A program made the translations under genes and the position numbers. 16,388 nt of DNA from positions 1-16,388 of the forward strand of contig DQIO01000305.1 of assembly GCA_020793555.1 (NCBI GenBank), written 5' to 3'. Positions 1 through 7,243 of the stretch are shown in pieces; positions within the stretch are counted from its first letter, which is position 1, and each line of letters opens with the position of its first letter. Under the pieces are notes generated by a model. The model worked only from the letters and a program-made list of their open reading frames with translations. It ran no database searches and was not told where the DNA came from. The DNA is from Methanosarcinaceae archaeon. Lineage in GTDB: Archaea; Halobacteriota; Methanosarcinia; Methanosarcinales; Methanosarcinaceae.

Positions 1-100
1 AATAAAGCAGTGTCAGATTATATATTGGCGACATTATATTGTTGACGTGACACTACACAATTCTATAAATTATGTGCTATAAAATCACAACATACAATAT

Positions 101-112
101 TGTTATATAACA
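101..112 (+). promoter_or_regulatory. TATA-like palindrome upstream of rubrerythrin gene
   Basis: TGTTATATAACA is a perfect 12-bp palindrome containing a TATA-like core (TTATATAA, 104-110 region). It lies about 65-70 bases upstream of the ATG at 175, which suits an archaeal TATA box with a transcription start near 130-136 and a short leader. The symmetry means a regulator could bind directly over the TATA element; this is inference. An overlapping palindrome ACAATATTGT lies at 94-103. Confidence 0.45.
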
Positions 113-129
113 TACGAACAAACTCAATA

Positions 130-151
130 TGCAAATGCGTTGGCATTTGTA
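130..151 (+). promoter_or_regulatory. Hairpin near the 5' end of the rubrerythrin leader
   Basis: CAAATGC (132-138) and GCATTTG (143-149) form a perfect 7-bp stem around the four-base loop GTTG, extendable by a wobble and a T-A pair. It sits between the predicted TATA box and the ribosome binding site (GAGGTG, 162-167). It could be an operator or a leader RNA hairpin; the sequence does not decide between them. Confidence 0.4.
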
Positions 152-174
152 ACAGTTTATTGAGGTGTAACAAA

Positions 175-546
175 ATGAGTTTGGAAACGATTCTTAAAAA
201 CACATTTAAAGGGGAAACAACCGAGGTCGGTTGGTATCTTGCAATGTCAAAACTTGCAGAGAGAGAAGGACGTTCCGATGTGGCAATATATCTTCGCCAG
301 ATCGCAATGGATGAGGCATGGCATGCTGCAGAAGTTGCCGAGATAATCGGGGCCATCAAAAGCGATACAAAATCAAACCTTGAGATGATGCTTGAGGGCG
401 AGACTATGGCTGAAGTTGAGAAAGCAGAGGCTGCTGATCTTGCAAGAAAAGAAGGCAACACAGAAGCTGCACTGTTCTTTGACAGGGCATCTCTTGATGA
501 GGCACGCCACAAGGCAGGTATTAAAGGAATACTTGACCGGATGTAG
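175..546 (+). CDS. Rubrerythrin-like di-iron protein (no rubredoxin domain)
   Basis: Encodes 123 residues forming a ferritin-like four-helix bundle of the rubrerythrin/erythrin type. Two helical halves each carry matching metal-ligand signatures: E14/E17 with E47-x-x-H50, and E76/E80 with E109-x-x-H112. The two halves look internally repetitive (G-E-T early in each, D-E-A-[WR]-H late). Rubrerythrins reduce peroxide in anaerobes using electrons from rubredoxin or similar donors; the C-terminal rubredoxin domain with its two CxxC pairs is absent, so this form needs a separate electron donor. The ATG at 175 was chosen over an upstream in-frame start near 100 because it has GAGGTG at 162-167 and because homology begins there. 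It is followed after 61 bases by a sulfite-reductase-like gene on the same strand, suggesting a shared oxidative or sulfite stress role. A di-iron erythrin of unknown substrate is an alternative. Confidence 0.85.
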   Translation: MSLETILKNTFKGETTEVGWYLAMSKLAEREGRSDVAIYLRQIAMDEAWHAAEVAEIIGAIKSDTKSNLEMMLEGETMAEVEKAEAADLARKEGNTEAALFFDRASLDEARHKAGIKGILDRM

Positions 547-607
547 TAATAGATCACAATTAGATCACAATTAACTTATCATTAAATGGAACAAGGAGTG
601 AATATAT

Positions 608-1267
608 TTGACAAAAGATTTACCTGAAAAGGCAGCGATTCTTCAGCGAGATAAGGAAACATACGGCATTGCACCTCAGATTCCTGGTGGTATCGTATCA
701 CCAGACACGCTTCGTAAGATTGCAGATGTCGCAGAAAAATACAATGCTGCTGCAATTAAATTAACATCAGCACAGCGAATGGCTATTGTTGGACTCAAGG
801 AAGAGGATCTGGACAATGTGTGGGCAGACCTTGACATAAAACCTGCAGCAGCAATCGGTCTGTGTGTAAGGAGTGTGAAGATATGCCCGGGTACAACTTT
901 CTGCAAACGTGGTCAGCAGGACGCTGTTGGGCTTGGATTAAAACTTGATGAGATATACCATGGCATGGAACTGCCGTCAAAACTCAAGATGGGAGTATCC
1001 GGTTGTATGAACTCGTGTTCAGAACCTGCTATCAAGGACATTGGTATCATGGGTACTCCAAAAGGGTATAAATTGATGGTGGGCGGCACCGCTGGACTTA
1101 AACCAAGACTTGCAGATATTGTTGCTGAAGAACTTTCAGAGGACGAGATACTGGACGTTGTGGACAGGATCATCAGCTATTATAAGACCCACACCAAGAA
1201 ACAGCGCCTTGGTAAAATGATCGATGAGATCGGTCTTGACAAGTTCAAAGAAGAAGTTGGATTGTAA
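608..1267 (+). CDS. Small dissimilatory sulfite reductase-like protein (Dsr-LP type)
   Basis: Encodes 219 residues. The cysteine pattern that binds coupled siroheme and [4Fe-4S] is complete: C93-x5-C99 (within CPGTTFC) and C133-x3-C137 (CMNSC). The N-terminal part (residues about 15-75) is the ferredoxin-like nitrite/sulfite reductase half-domain, with the ITSAQR-type segment (here LTSAQRM). It is half the length of DsrA/DsrB or Fsr and has no extra ferredoxin domain, matching the short stand-alone sulfite-reductase-like proteins common in methanogens and ANME archaea, whose substrate is not established. The start is TTG at 608, preceded by AAGGAGTG at 593-600 with 7-base spacing; no in-frame ATG gives a full domain. 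It likely shares regulation with the rubrerythrin gene just upstream. Sulfite detoxification or an assimilatory role are both possible. Confidence 0.85.
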   Translation: MTKDLPEKAAILQRDKETYGIAPQIPGGIVSPDTLRKIADVAEKYNAAAIKLTSAQRMAIVGLKEEDLDNVWADLDIKPAAAIGLCVRSVKICPGTTFCKRGQQDAVGLGLKLDEIYHGMELPSKLKMGVSGCMNSCSEPAIKDIGIMGTPKGYKLMVGGTAGLKPRLADIVAEELSEDEILDVVDRIISYYKTHTKKQRLGKMIDEIGLDKFKEEVGL

Positions 1268-1354
1268 ATCAAATATACGTTTTTGGTATATAATCAAGAA
1301 CCTATCATTTGATACTAATATTTTTACACTTTGATCTTTCAACAACTGTAATTT

Positions 1355-1421
1355 AACCACGGAAGACACAGGGAAACACAGATTATGTGTCGGATTTTAC
1401 TCTCTATGCCCTCCGTGGTTT
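1355..1421. repeat. Imperfect palindromic repeat element (AACCACGGA... type)
   Basis: Left arm from 1355 begins AACCACGGAAGACACAG; the right arm, ending at 1421, reads CTCTATGCCCTCCGTGGTTT, whose reverse complement AAACCACGGAGGGCATAGAG matches the left arm with about four mismatches. The arms enclose a short centre. This resembles the short dispersed palindromic repeats with 'ACCACGGAG...ACACAG' words seen in many Methanosarcinales genomes. An apparent reading frame starting at 1387 crosses the right arm and is not a gene start. Confidence 0.65.
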
Positions 1422-1458
1422 ATTGCTTTATCACTTGCTGGAATTTGCATTTTATTTC

Positions 1459-2127
1459 AAATTAACGACATATGAGATGTTAGAAAAAATTGATATTGAC
1501 AATATCAAGTTCATTACATTGAGGAGACGCGGTAAGAAGTTGATCGAGAATGCAAATAATATTCCTGATGATGACTGGATTAAAGTGGACCTGAAAAAAG
1601 AGAATCGTAAATTCAATAAGTTCAAGATGCATGAAAACGAGATCATACTGCCACGAACTAATTTTAAGGTCGTCAGGTAATTTTTAAAGAGCATGGTCGG
1701 CAACTAACTACGTTCCTGATTATAAATAATTTCGAGATCAAGCTTAAAACCCTTATTTTACAGTATGCAAATCGCTGGCTAATCAAAAACAAATTTTCTG
1801 AGCTTGTTCATTTTTTCAATTTCAACACTTTGAGTTCTCCGTTTATGATACGAATATATTGTGATGTTGTTATGACTATTGTGGCCAATACACTTTACAG
1901 GTTGCTTGCCGATAACCTGATGATATTTTAAGGATTATACTCCAAAAACTATCTTTTCCGATTTCATCAACTGTAGATTTAATGGAGAAGTGGTTGGCGA
2001 TGAGATAATGATCAAAATGAAGAAGAAAGCAACAACGCCCGTTTTCAAATCCAATAAGATTTTTCAGAAATCGTATCTCATACCATGGTTAAGCAACAAG
2101 ATACTTTGATTTAAGTGGGTATCATGA
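1459..2127 (+). pseudogene. Decayed DDE transposase, C-terminal portion
   Basis: Conceptual translation across all three frames gives one continuous transposase C-terminus. Frame 1 (about 1459-1677) contains the motif FITLRRRGKK; a TAA at 1678-1680 replaces an expected Gln codon; the reading then shifts (about 1689-1932) to EHGRQLTTFLIIN and then ILQYANRW..LVHFFNFN; a second shift (about 1929 on) gives DEIMIKMKKKATTP and then IPWLSNKIL, followed by a TGA at 2107-2109 inside the terminal segment and a final stop at 2125-2127. That is at least two frameshifts and two internal stops. The N-terminal part is missing; a palindromic repeat lies at the 5' edge. The 'IRRRG ... YANRW..E' layout fits DDE transposases of IS elements found in methanogens; I do not assign a family. 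No function expected. Confidence 0.85.
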
Positions 2128-2304
2128 CCATGGTTTAATTATATGGCATAAATAATTGATGAAAAACGGTGTTAAAAAATACACAACATATATATAAGTT
2201 AGATACCAAGATAATTCGCCTTGCAGAGAATCATTAATATAGATTCTACTTATTAATTTGATGAAATTTATTAAAAAATTTCAAATTGAGGAGGAAAATA
2301 TTCA
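2128..2304 (+). promoter_or_regulatory. Promoter and leader of the first hdrED operon
   Basis: TATATATAA at 2189-2197 is a good archaeal TATA box, predicting a transcript start near 2220 and a leader of about 85 bases. Within the leader TGAAATTT (2262-2269) and AAATTTCA (2276-2283) form a perfect 8-bp A/T-rich stem with a six-base loop. It ends four bases before the strong Shine-Dalgarno sequence GAGGAGG (2288-2294). The hairpin position suggests possible control of translation or mRNA stability, which is inference. Confidence 0.55.
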
Positions 2305-3051
2305 ATGGCTGAGTTTAGTTATTATTCGGGAATACCTACATTTTATATGATGATAGGGATTGCAATGGTTGCAATTCTAATATTTTTATTAGGAATGTAT
2401 CTGAATATGCAAAAATGGGGTGGCGGAAGTGCATCTCATTTCTTGAAAACCTTTATAAAATCTATTAACCATGAAAAATTGGGACACCATAAAAGGCAAA
2501 GCCTTTTAAGCACAATAATACTGGATATCTTATTACAGCGCAGAATACTCAGACGCAGCCCGTTTAGATGGGTAATGCACATGATGATATTTGTAGGATG
2601 GATCGGTATGTTCATTCTTTCAATGGTTTTTGCAGTATTTGAAATGCTGCATGCAATTAATATCGGACATTTCGATCTGGTAGTTATAAGAAATAGCCTT
2701 GATTTTAGTAATGAAGTGCTTGGATACATGCTGTTGATAGGACTTATCATTGCAATTGCAAGACGCCTGGTAATTCCAGATGTTGTCAAACGTACTCAAA
2801 TATTTGACTGGGTACTTGTTCTGGGTACACTGTTCATCACAGTAACAGGCTTTATGGCAGAAGGTTTCAGACCCGATGCCATAACAGGTGCGTGGACTTT
2901 TCTGGGCGACAATGTAGCATTAGCCGAAACTTTTGCACTGTTCCATGTGGCAATTTCACTGTTGTTTTGTATTGCGTATATTCCGTACAGCAAGTATATG
3001 CATATGTTAGCAGCACCAATGGTCATTCTTGTTAATGGCGGAGGAGAGTAA
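2305..3051 (+). CDS. hdrE: Heterodisulfide reductase cytochrome b subunit HdrE, copy 1
   Basis: Encodes 248 residues of the NarI/HdrE-like membrane cytochrome b family. Hydrophobic segments lie near residues 10-32, 90-112, 130-150, 168-188 and 208-240, matching the five-helix plan. Candidate haem-ligand histidines are H92 (RWVMHMMIFVGW), H214 (LFHVAISLLF) and H233 (KYMHM). In Methanosarcinales HdrE accepts electrons from dihydromethanophenazine in the membrane and passes them to HdrD. The ATG at 2305 has GAGGAGG at 2288-2294. It is separated by a single base from the HdrD gene. It shares the motifs LLQRRILRR and [12 protein letters not shown] with the second copy at 5169 but differs widely in loops, so the duplication is old or the copies are of separate origin. 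Confidence 0.88.
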   Translation: MAEFSYYSGIPTFYMMIGIAMVAILIFLLGMYLNMQKWGGGSASHFLKTFIKSINHEKLGHHKRQSLLSTIILDILLQRRILRRSPFRWVMHMMIFVGWIGMFILSMVFAVFEMLHAINIGHFDLVVIRNSLDFSNEVLGYMLLIGLIIAIARRLVIPDVVKRTQIFDWVLVLGTLFITVTGFMAEGFRPDAITGAWTFLGDNVALAETFALFHVAISLLFCIAYIPYSKYMHMLAAPMVILVNGGGE

Positions 3052-3052
3052 C

Positions 3053-4432
3053 ATGGCAGATGAAGAAAAACCCAGACCTGTAATTCCAAAAGGAGAGCCA
3101 TTCATCAAGACTGATGTAATTAGTCCTACTTTTATGATGCAGTACGATGCATGCACCAGATGTGGGGAATGTGATAAATGGTGTCCTGTTCTGGATGCAA
3201 AAGACGGAGACCGGAAATATTCCCCGATGGACAAGATCAGTCGGTTCAGGTCATTTATGGGACAGAGTTATGGCTTAAAAGCAAAATTATTCGGACCGAA
3301 AAAGCTCGATGAAGATGATATCCAGGATTTTACAGATGCCTTTTTCCATTGCAGTACCTGTGGAGTTTGCGCTTCGGTCTGTCCAGCCGGTATAAATACT
3401 GTTGATATGTATGAGGCTACCAGACAGCAACTTGTGATGAGAGGCAACGGTCCCTATGGAAAGACTGTCATGTTCCCCAAGCTTATTGGTGAGTATCGTA
3501 ATCCGTATATGAAAGACCAGAAACAAAGACTGGATTGGATACCTGATGATGTTGAGATAGCCGAAGAGGCAGACGTGGCTTATTTTGCAGGATGTACTGC
3601 AGGATTTAACCAGCAGGTACTGGGAGTCGCTACAGCCAGAGTCTTAAATCACCTGAATGTTCCATTTATATATCTTGGAGAAGAGGAAACGTGCTGTTCA
3701 TCTGCTCTTATAAGAACAGGCCAGCCTCATAAAGGTGATATCCCTTATATAAACGCCAAACATAATGTGGAAGCACTGGAGGCAAGGGGAGTCAAGAAGG
3801 TGATGTTCGCTTGTGCGGGTTGCTACAGGGTTGCAACTATAGACTGGCCGAAACTACTGGGTAGAAAACCCAACTTTGAAGTAGTACATGTCGCCGATCT
3901 ACTTGCAGACCTTATCCAGCAGGGTAAGATCGAATGGAAGAAATCCTTTGATAATAAGATAATTACGTATCACGACCCGTGCCATCTTGGACGGCATTGT
4001 GGTGTGTATGAAACACCAAGAATAGTATTAGATAACCTGCCAGGCCTTAAATTTGTGGAAATGGACAGGATCAAGGAACTTCAGCGGTGCTGTGGAGCAG
4101 GCGGCGGCGTAAAGGCCGGAATAGCTGATGTAGCGCTTGACATCGCATCTGAGCGTATAAGGGACGCACAGGCTGTTAATGCAGATATCCTGTCATCATG
4201 CTGTCCGTTCTGTCGCCGGAATATTGGTGATGGAAGGGATAATGTATATGACCAGATTGGTGCTACCGATTACGATCTGAGAGATAATCCTGAAAATAAG
4301 ATGCAGGTGGAAGACATGATCGTGCTTGTAGCTGAACTTATGGGTCTGTCTACGAAGATCAAATCCCAGGAAGAAGCAGATAAAGCAGCAGGAGTTGAGC
4401 CAGAAGCGCCTAAACACCTGATAGATCTATAA
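3053..4432 (+). CDS. hdrD: Heterodisulfide reductase iron-sulfur subunit HdrD, copy 1 (divergent paralogue)
   Basis: Encodes 459 residues. Domain order: two [4Fe-4S] ferredoxin-type motifs (C34-x2-C37-x2-C40-x3-C44-P and C100-x2-C103-x2-C106-x3-C110-P), then two CCG domains that hold the noncubane catalytic clusters: C181 ... C214C215 ... C254-x2-C257, and C310 ... C346C347G ... C384-x2-C387. HdrD reduces the CoM-S-S-CoB heterodisulfide at the inner face of the membrane, fed by HdrE. The ATG at 3053 is preceded by GGAGGAG (3040-3046), which lies inside the end of hdrE; an in-frame TTG at 3029 is less likely. Compared with copy 2, the N-terminus is longer and different, both ferredoxin motifs end in Cys-Pro, and a C-terminal tail rich in Glu/Ala/Pro is added. 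In the first CCG domain the usual Gly after the Cys pair is Ser (CCSS). It could be an Hdr isoform with a different partner. Confidence 0.88.
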   Translation: MADEEKPRPVIPKGEPFIKTDVISPTFMMQYDACTRCGECDKWCPVLDAKDGDRKYSPMDKISRFRSFMGQSYGLKAKLFGPKKLDEDDIQDFTDAFFHCSTCGVCASVCPAGINTVDMYEATRQQLVMRGNGPYGKTVMFPKLIGEYRNPYMKDQKQRLDWIPDDVEIAEEADVAYFAGCTAGFNQQVLGVATARVLNHLNVPFIYLGEEETCCSSALIRTGQPHKGDIPYINAKHNVEALEARGVKKVMFACAGCYRVATIDWPKLLGRKPNFEVVHVADLLADLIQQGKIEWKKSFDNKIITYHDPCHLGRHCGVYETPRIVLDNLPGLKFVEMDRIKELQRCCGAGGGVKAGIADVALDIASERIRDAQAVNADILSSCCPFCRRNIGDGRDNVYDQIGATDYDLRDNPENKMQVEDMIVLVAELMGLSTKIKSQEEADKAAGVEPEAPKHLIDL

Positions 4433-4441
4433 TCTGGAATT

Positions 4442-4472
4442 GGCGCATGTCATGCGCCATATCCTTTTTTTT
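4442..4472 (+). terminator. Hairpin plus T-tract after hdrED copy 1
   Basis: GGCGCATG (4442-4449) and CATGCGCC (4451-4458) form a GC-rich stem, realistically 6-7 bp with a small loop, followed by eight T residues at 4465-4472. It begins ten bases after the hdrD stop codon. This resembles an intrinsic terminator, although archaea chiefly need the T-tract. Confidence 0.65.
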
Positions 4473-4549
4473 ATCGTTTTGCACACTTTCTGCAAAAAAT
4501 ACGGTGTTTTTTATTTTTTTGCAGCATATTAAGTATAACTTTGTGTAAT

Positions 4550-4932
4550 AATGTTAATCCGACCGATGGTTGGGATTTTCTTGATCAATTGTAGTTTTCG
4601 ATATATTTGTATCGCTTCTTCAAGTGTCAAATTCTTACTTGGCTTGATGAAAAAAAATCCTTCTCGACCTATAACTGCTTTACTTTCAAGCTGTTTGAGT
4701 GCATCTTCTTCACTAAGCTCATTAAGCCGAGTTTGAAATAATATTCGATATTCACAAATTCATTATTAATTCCAAACTTCTTAGGAAACGTCCGATCATT
4801 GTCAATCGATCGTTGAATCTCTTTAGCCCCTTGCAACTTCCTCAATACATTTCTATTTATGTTTACCAAATACGCGATGAAAAACGAGCTTTTGATATTG
4901 ATATCGATCCTACACTGTAAAGATAGTTCCAT
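4550..4932 (-). pseudogene. Decayed IS4-superfamily-like transposase fragment
   Basis: On the minus strand two frames join into one transposase fragment. From 4932 the first frame reads IAYLVNINRNVLRKLQGAKE and, further on, FGINNEFVNIEYYF; near 4735 the reading shifts to QTRLNELSEEDALKQL, then VIGREGFFFIKPSKNLTLEE and IYRKLQLIKKI, ending at a stop near 4523. The last segment matches the Y-x2-[RK]-x3-[IV]-E-K region of IS4-type DDE transposases, but the catalytic Glu position is Lys here (LIKKI). Both ends and the frame are lost, so it is an inactive remnant. It is unrelated in sequence to the remnant at 1459-2127. Family assignment is tentative. Confidence 0.65.
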
Positions 4933-4968
4933 TAGGAAAGGAGATATTATTGTTAGGAGTGATGGAAT

Positions 4969-5019
4969 ATGTTCTTAGTTTTATTTGCATGTTTTTGAAC
5001 ATAAACAAACTAAGAACAT
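4969..5019. repeat. 13-bp perfect dyad with nested inner hairpin upstream of hdrE copy 2
   Basis: ATGTTCTTAGTTT (4969-4981) is exactly complementary in reverse to AAACTAAGAACAT (5007-5019). The 25-base centre contains a further small dyad, ATGTT (4989-4993) against AACAT (4998-5002). A 17-base stretch of the centre (4989-5005) recurs exactly inside hdrE copy 2 at 5247-5263. The dyad lies about 40 bases before the predicted hdrE2 TATA box. It could be an operator, a terminator for an upstream transcript or the edge of a lost insertion element. Confidence 0.6.
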
Positions 5020-5056
5020 TTGTATTAGTTGTAACTGTAAAACTTGGGTATAATAA

Positions 5057-5160
5057 TTTAAATATAATAGATACTAAGACTATGCGAACCGAATGCGGCA
5101 GTCCATATTAGACTTTCGTAAGTGATAATTGAGATTTTCAGTTCGCTGGTAATTGGAGGT
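5057..5160 (+). promoter_or_regulatory. Promoter and possibly structured leader of hdrED copy 2
   Basis: TTTAAATATAAT at about 5057-5067 is a plausible TATA box. Three short helices can be drawn in the leader: GCGAAC (5084-5089) with GTTCGC (5141-5146); CGAA (about 5090-5093) with TTCG (about 5115-5118); and AGTC (about 5100-5103) with GACT (about 5111-5114). Together they would give a compact fold closing just before the Shine-Dalgarno GGAGGT (5155-5160). The helices are short, and no known riboswitch is recognised. Confidence 0.35.
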
Positions 5161-5168
5161 AAATAAGT

Positions 5169-5933
5169 ATGGATTATTATTCTGGAATTTCATTTGGTGC
5201 AATGATTATGATAGCGTTTATTGCTATTGCAGTATTTTTATACGGAATGTTTTTGAACATAAAAAAATGGAGTCTTGGTTCGACAGGATACGGGCTTGAA
5301 CCCTCGAACGGCAGTATCGGTGTTTTTTTAAAAACACTTCTAGCTGCTATTAAAGAAGAAAGTCCTAAAAAAGGTCATAAGCAGTCGCTTTTAACTACCT
5401 TGGTACTTGATATTCTCCTGCAGAGGCGGATCCTGCGGAGAAACCCGCTTCGCTGGTTCATGCACATCACGATCTTTGTCGGATGGATGGCGCTGTTCAT
5501 ATTTTCGCTTATTATGTTCCTGTTCGAGGTCATAGAACTAATTGGAATAGAACTTCCTCTTGCACTTCACCCAGAGGTTCTCAGGGACACGATGGCAGTA
5601 CCAAATGATATATTTAGCTACATTCTTCTCGTAGGAATAATCATTGCAATTATAAGAAGATTGTTTATATCAGATGTCAGGGAAAACACGATCGCATACG
5701 ATTCTGTTTTTCTTGCCGGACTCACTATAATCACAGTTTCCGGATTTGTCTCAGACTGGATTCGTATCGGTTTATTTGTTGATTATGGAATCCCGGAAGT
5801 TGCATCACCCCCGGCCGCATTTTTCCATGTGATTATCTCACTCTTATTCTGTATTGCATATATCCCTTACAGTAAGTATATGCACATGATTGCAGCGCCG
5901 CTCGTACTTATTGCAAATAAGGGAGGGGAATAA
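5169..5933 (+). CDS. hdrE: Heterodisulfide reductase cytochrome b subunit HdrE, copy 2
   Basis: Encodes 254 residues with the same NarI/HdrE-like five-helix plan as copy 1. Candidate haem-ligand histidines are H99 ([12 protein letters not shown]), H220 ([10 protein letters not shown]) and H239 (KYMHM). The cytosolic loop holds the conserved LLQRRILRR stretch, likely at the interface with HdrD. It delivers electrons from reduced methanophenazine to HdrD, or the reverse in methane oxidisers. The ATG at 5169 is preceded by GGAGGT (5155-5160). The gene ends one base before hdrD copy 2, the same spacing as in the first cassette, so the two cassettes share architecture. The N-terminal loop is longer than in copy 1 (residues about 36-56). 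Confidence 0.9.
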   Translation: MDYYSGISFGAMIMIAFIAIAVFLYGMFLNIKKWSLGSTGYGLEPSNGSIGVFLKTLLAAIKEESPKKGHKQSLLTTLVLDILLQRRILRRNPLRWFMHITIFVGWMALFIFSLIMFLFEVIELIGIELPLALHPEVLRDTMAVPNDIFSYILLVGIIIAIIRRLFISDVRENTIAYDSVFLAGLTIITVSGFVSDWIRIGLFVDYGIPEVASPPAAFFHVIISLLFCIAYIPYSKYMHMIAAPLVLIANKGGE

Positions 5934-5934
5934 A

Positions 5935-7233
5935 ATGGCAAAAATAACACCCTCCATTAATACAAATAACCTAACAGCAGTACAGATCATGGAAATTGAT
6001 GCATGTACCCGTTGTGGTGAATGTGTAGACTGGTGTCCTACATACGATGCAAAGGATAAATCTCCCGGGCTTGCACCGCGAGATAAGATTAAAAGATGGA
6101 AAAGTTTCATGGACCGCTCATATGGACTCAGGGCAAAACTTTTTGGTCCAAAACCAGTTAATGATGACGAAATGCAGGAATTCAGTGACGACCTTTACCA
6201 CTGTACAACATGTGGTGTGTGCGGTACTGTCTGCGAAGTAGGTATCAACACCGTCGAACTGTGGGAATCCATACGCGCAAATCTTGTGAAACGCGGAAAC
6301 GGACCCTATGGCAAGCAGAACATGTTTCCAAAACTCATCAAGGAATATCGCAATCCATACATGAAAGACCAGAAGGACCGTCTTCTGTGGATACCTGATG
6401 ATATCGAGATCGCCGAAAAGGCAGATGTGCTTTATTTCGCAGGCTGCACTGCAGGATTCAACCAGCAGGTATTGGGAGTATGTACAGCCAGGGTCATGAA
6501 CAAACTTAACGTACCTTTTATGCTGTTAGGTGAAGAAGAATGGTGCTGTTGCTCTGCAATTATCAGAACGGGACAGCCCCATATAGACGATGTTCCCAAG
6601 GTGTCAGCCATCCATAACGTAGAGGCAATCGAAGCAGCCGGAGTCAAGACAGTAATGTTTGCATGTGCCGGTTGTTACAGGGTTGCAACAATAGACTGGC
6701 CACGGCTTATAGGTAGAAAGCCCAGATTTAAAATTGTGCATATTGCCGATATACTTGCTGATCATATCAAGCATGGAAAGATCAAATGGGAAAAATCCCT
6801 GAATAATCAGATTATTACCTACCACGACCCGTGCCATCTGGGAAGGCATTGTGGTGTATATGAGACACCCCGGATAGTGCTGGAAAACCTGCCCGGTGCA
6901 AGATTCGTGGAGATGGATCGAATCCGTGCTGAACAGCGGTGCTGCGGAGCAGGTGGGGGCGTAAAGGCTGGTATACCTGATCTGGCAGTAGGAATTTCAT
7001 CAACACGGATCAATGATGCACAAGCTGTTAATGCGGATATTATGTCGTCAACATGCCCGTTCTGCCGCCGCAACCTCGGTGACGGAAGAGATAATGTATA
7101 TGGTGTAACAGGCACAGACTTCGACCTTAGGGACAATCCGGATAACGAAATGCAGGTAGAAGACATGATCGTGCTTGTAGCTGAACTCATGGGCTTATCT
7201 ACTAAGATAAAATCACAGATGGAAGAAGAATAA
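5935..7233 (+). CDS. hdrD: Heterodisulfide reductase iron-sulfur subunit HdrD, copy 2 (canonical-like)
   Basis: Encodes 432 residues. Ferredoxin-type motifs: C24-x2-C27-x2-C30-x3-C34-P and C90-x2-C93-x2-C96-x3-C100 (followed by Glu). CCG domain 1: C171 ... C204C205 ... C244-x2-C247; CCG domain 2: C300 ... C336C337G ... C374-x2-C377. The N-terminus ([13 protein letters not shown]) and the segments [12 protein letters not shown] and [11 protein letters not shown] look like the Methanosarcina HdrD as I remember it, so this is probably the housekeeping enzyme. It reduces CoM-S-S-CoB with electrons from HdrE. In CCG domain 1 the Gly after the Cys pair is replaced (W-C-C-C-S). The ATG at 5935 has GGGAGGGG just upstream inside hdrE. 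Large identical blocks with copy 1, for example [17 protein letters not shown], show the two are paralogues. Confidence 0.92.
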   Translation: MAKITPSINTNNLTAVQIMEIDACTRCGECVDWCPTYDAKDKSPGLAPRDKIKRWKSFMDRSYGLRAKLFGPKPVNDDEMQEFSDDLYHCTTCGVCGTVCEVGINTVELWESIRANLVKRGNGPYGKQNMFPKLIKEYRNPYMKDQKDRLLWIPDDIEIAEKADVLYFAGCTAGFNQQVLGVCTARVMNKLNVPFMLLGEEEWCCCSAIIRTGQPHIDDVPKVSAIHNVEAIEAAGVKTVMFACAGCYRVATIDWPRLIGRKPRFKIVHIADILADHIKHGKIKWEKSLNNQIITYHDPCHLGRHCGVYETPRIVLENLPGARFVEMDRIRAEQRCCGAGGGVKAGIPDLAVGISSTRINDAQAVNADIMSSTCPFCRRNLGDGRDNVYGVTGTDFDLRDNPDNEMQVEDMIVLVAELMGLSTKIKSQMEEE

Positions 7234-7243
7234 GCATTTTATG

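Noticed and set aside
9..54. 7-bp inverted repeat AGTGTCA/TGACACT at the window start, with the word TTGACGTGA recurring in reverse near 16270
   Set aside because: Short and far from any clear promoter; the recurrence is only 9 bases and may be chance.
1387..1680. 97-codon open frame on the plus strand taken as an intact gene
   Set aside because: Its start lies inside a palindromic repeat and its body continues, across a stop and frameshifts, into a transposase C-terminus; it is part of a pseudogene.
4551..4736. 61-codon plus-strand open frame
   Set aside because: The opposite strand reads as a transposase fragment, so this is its antisense shadow.
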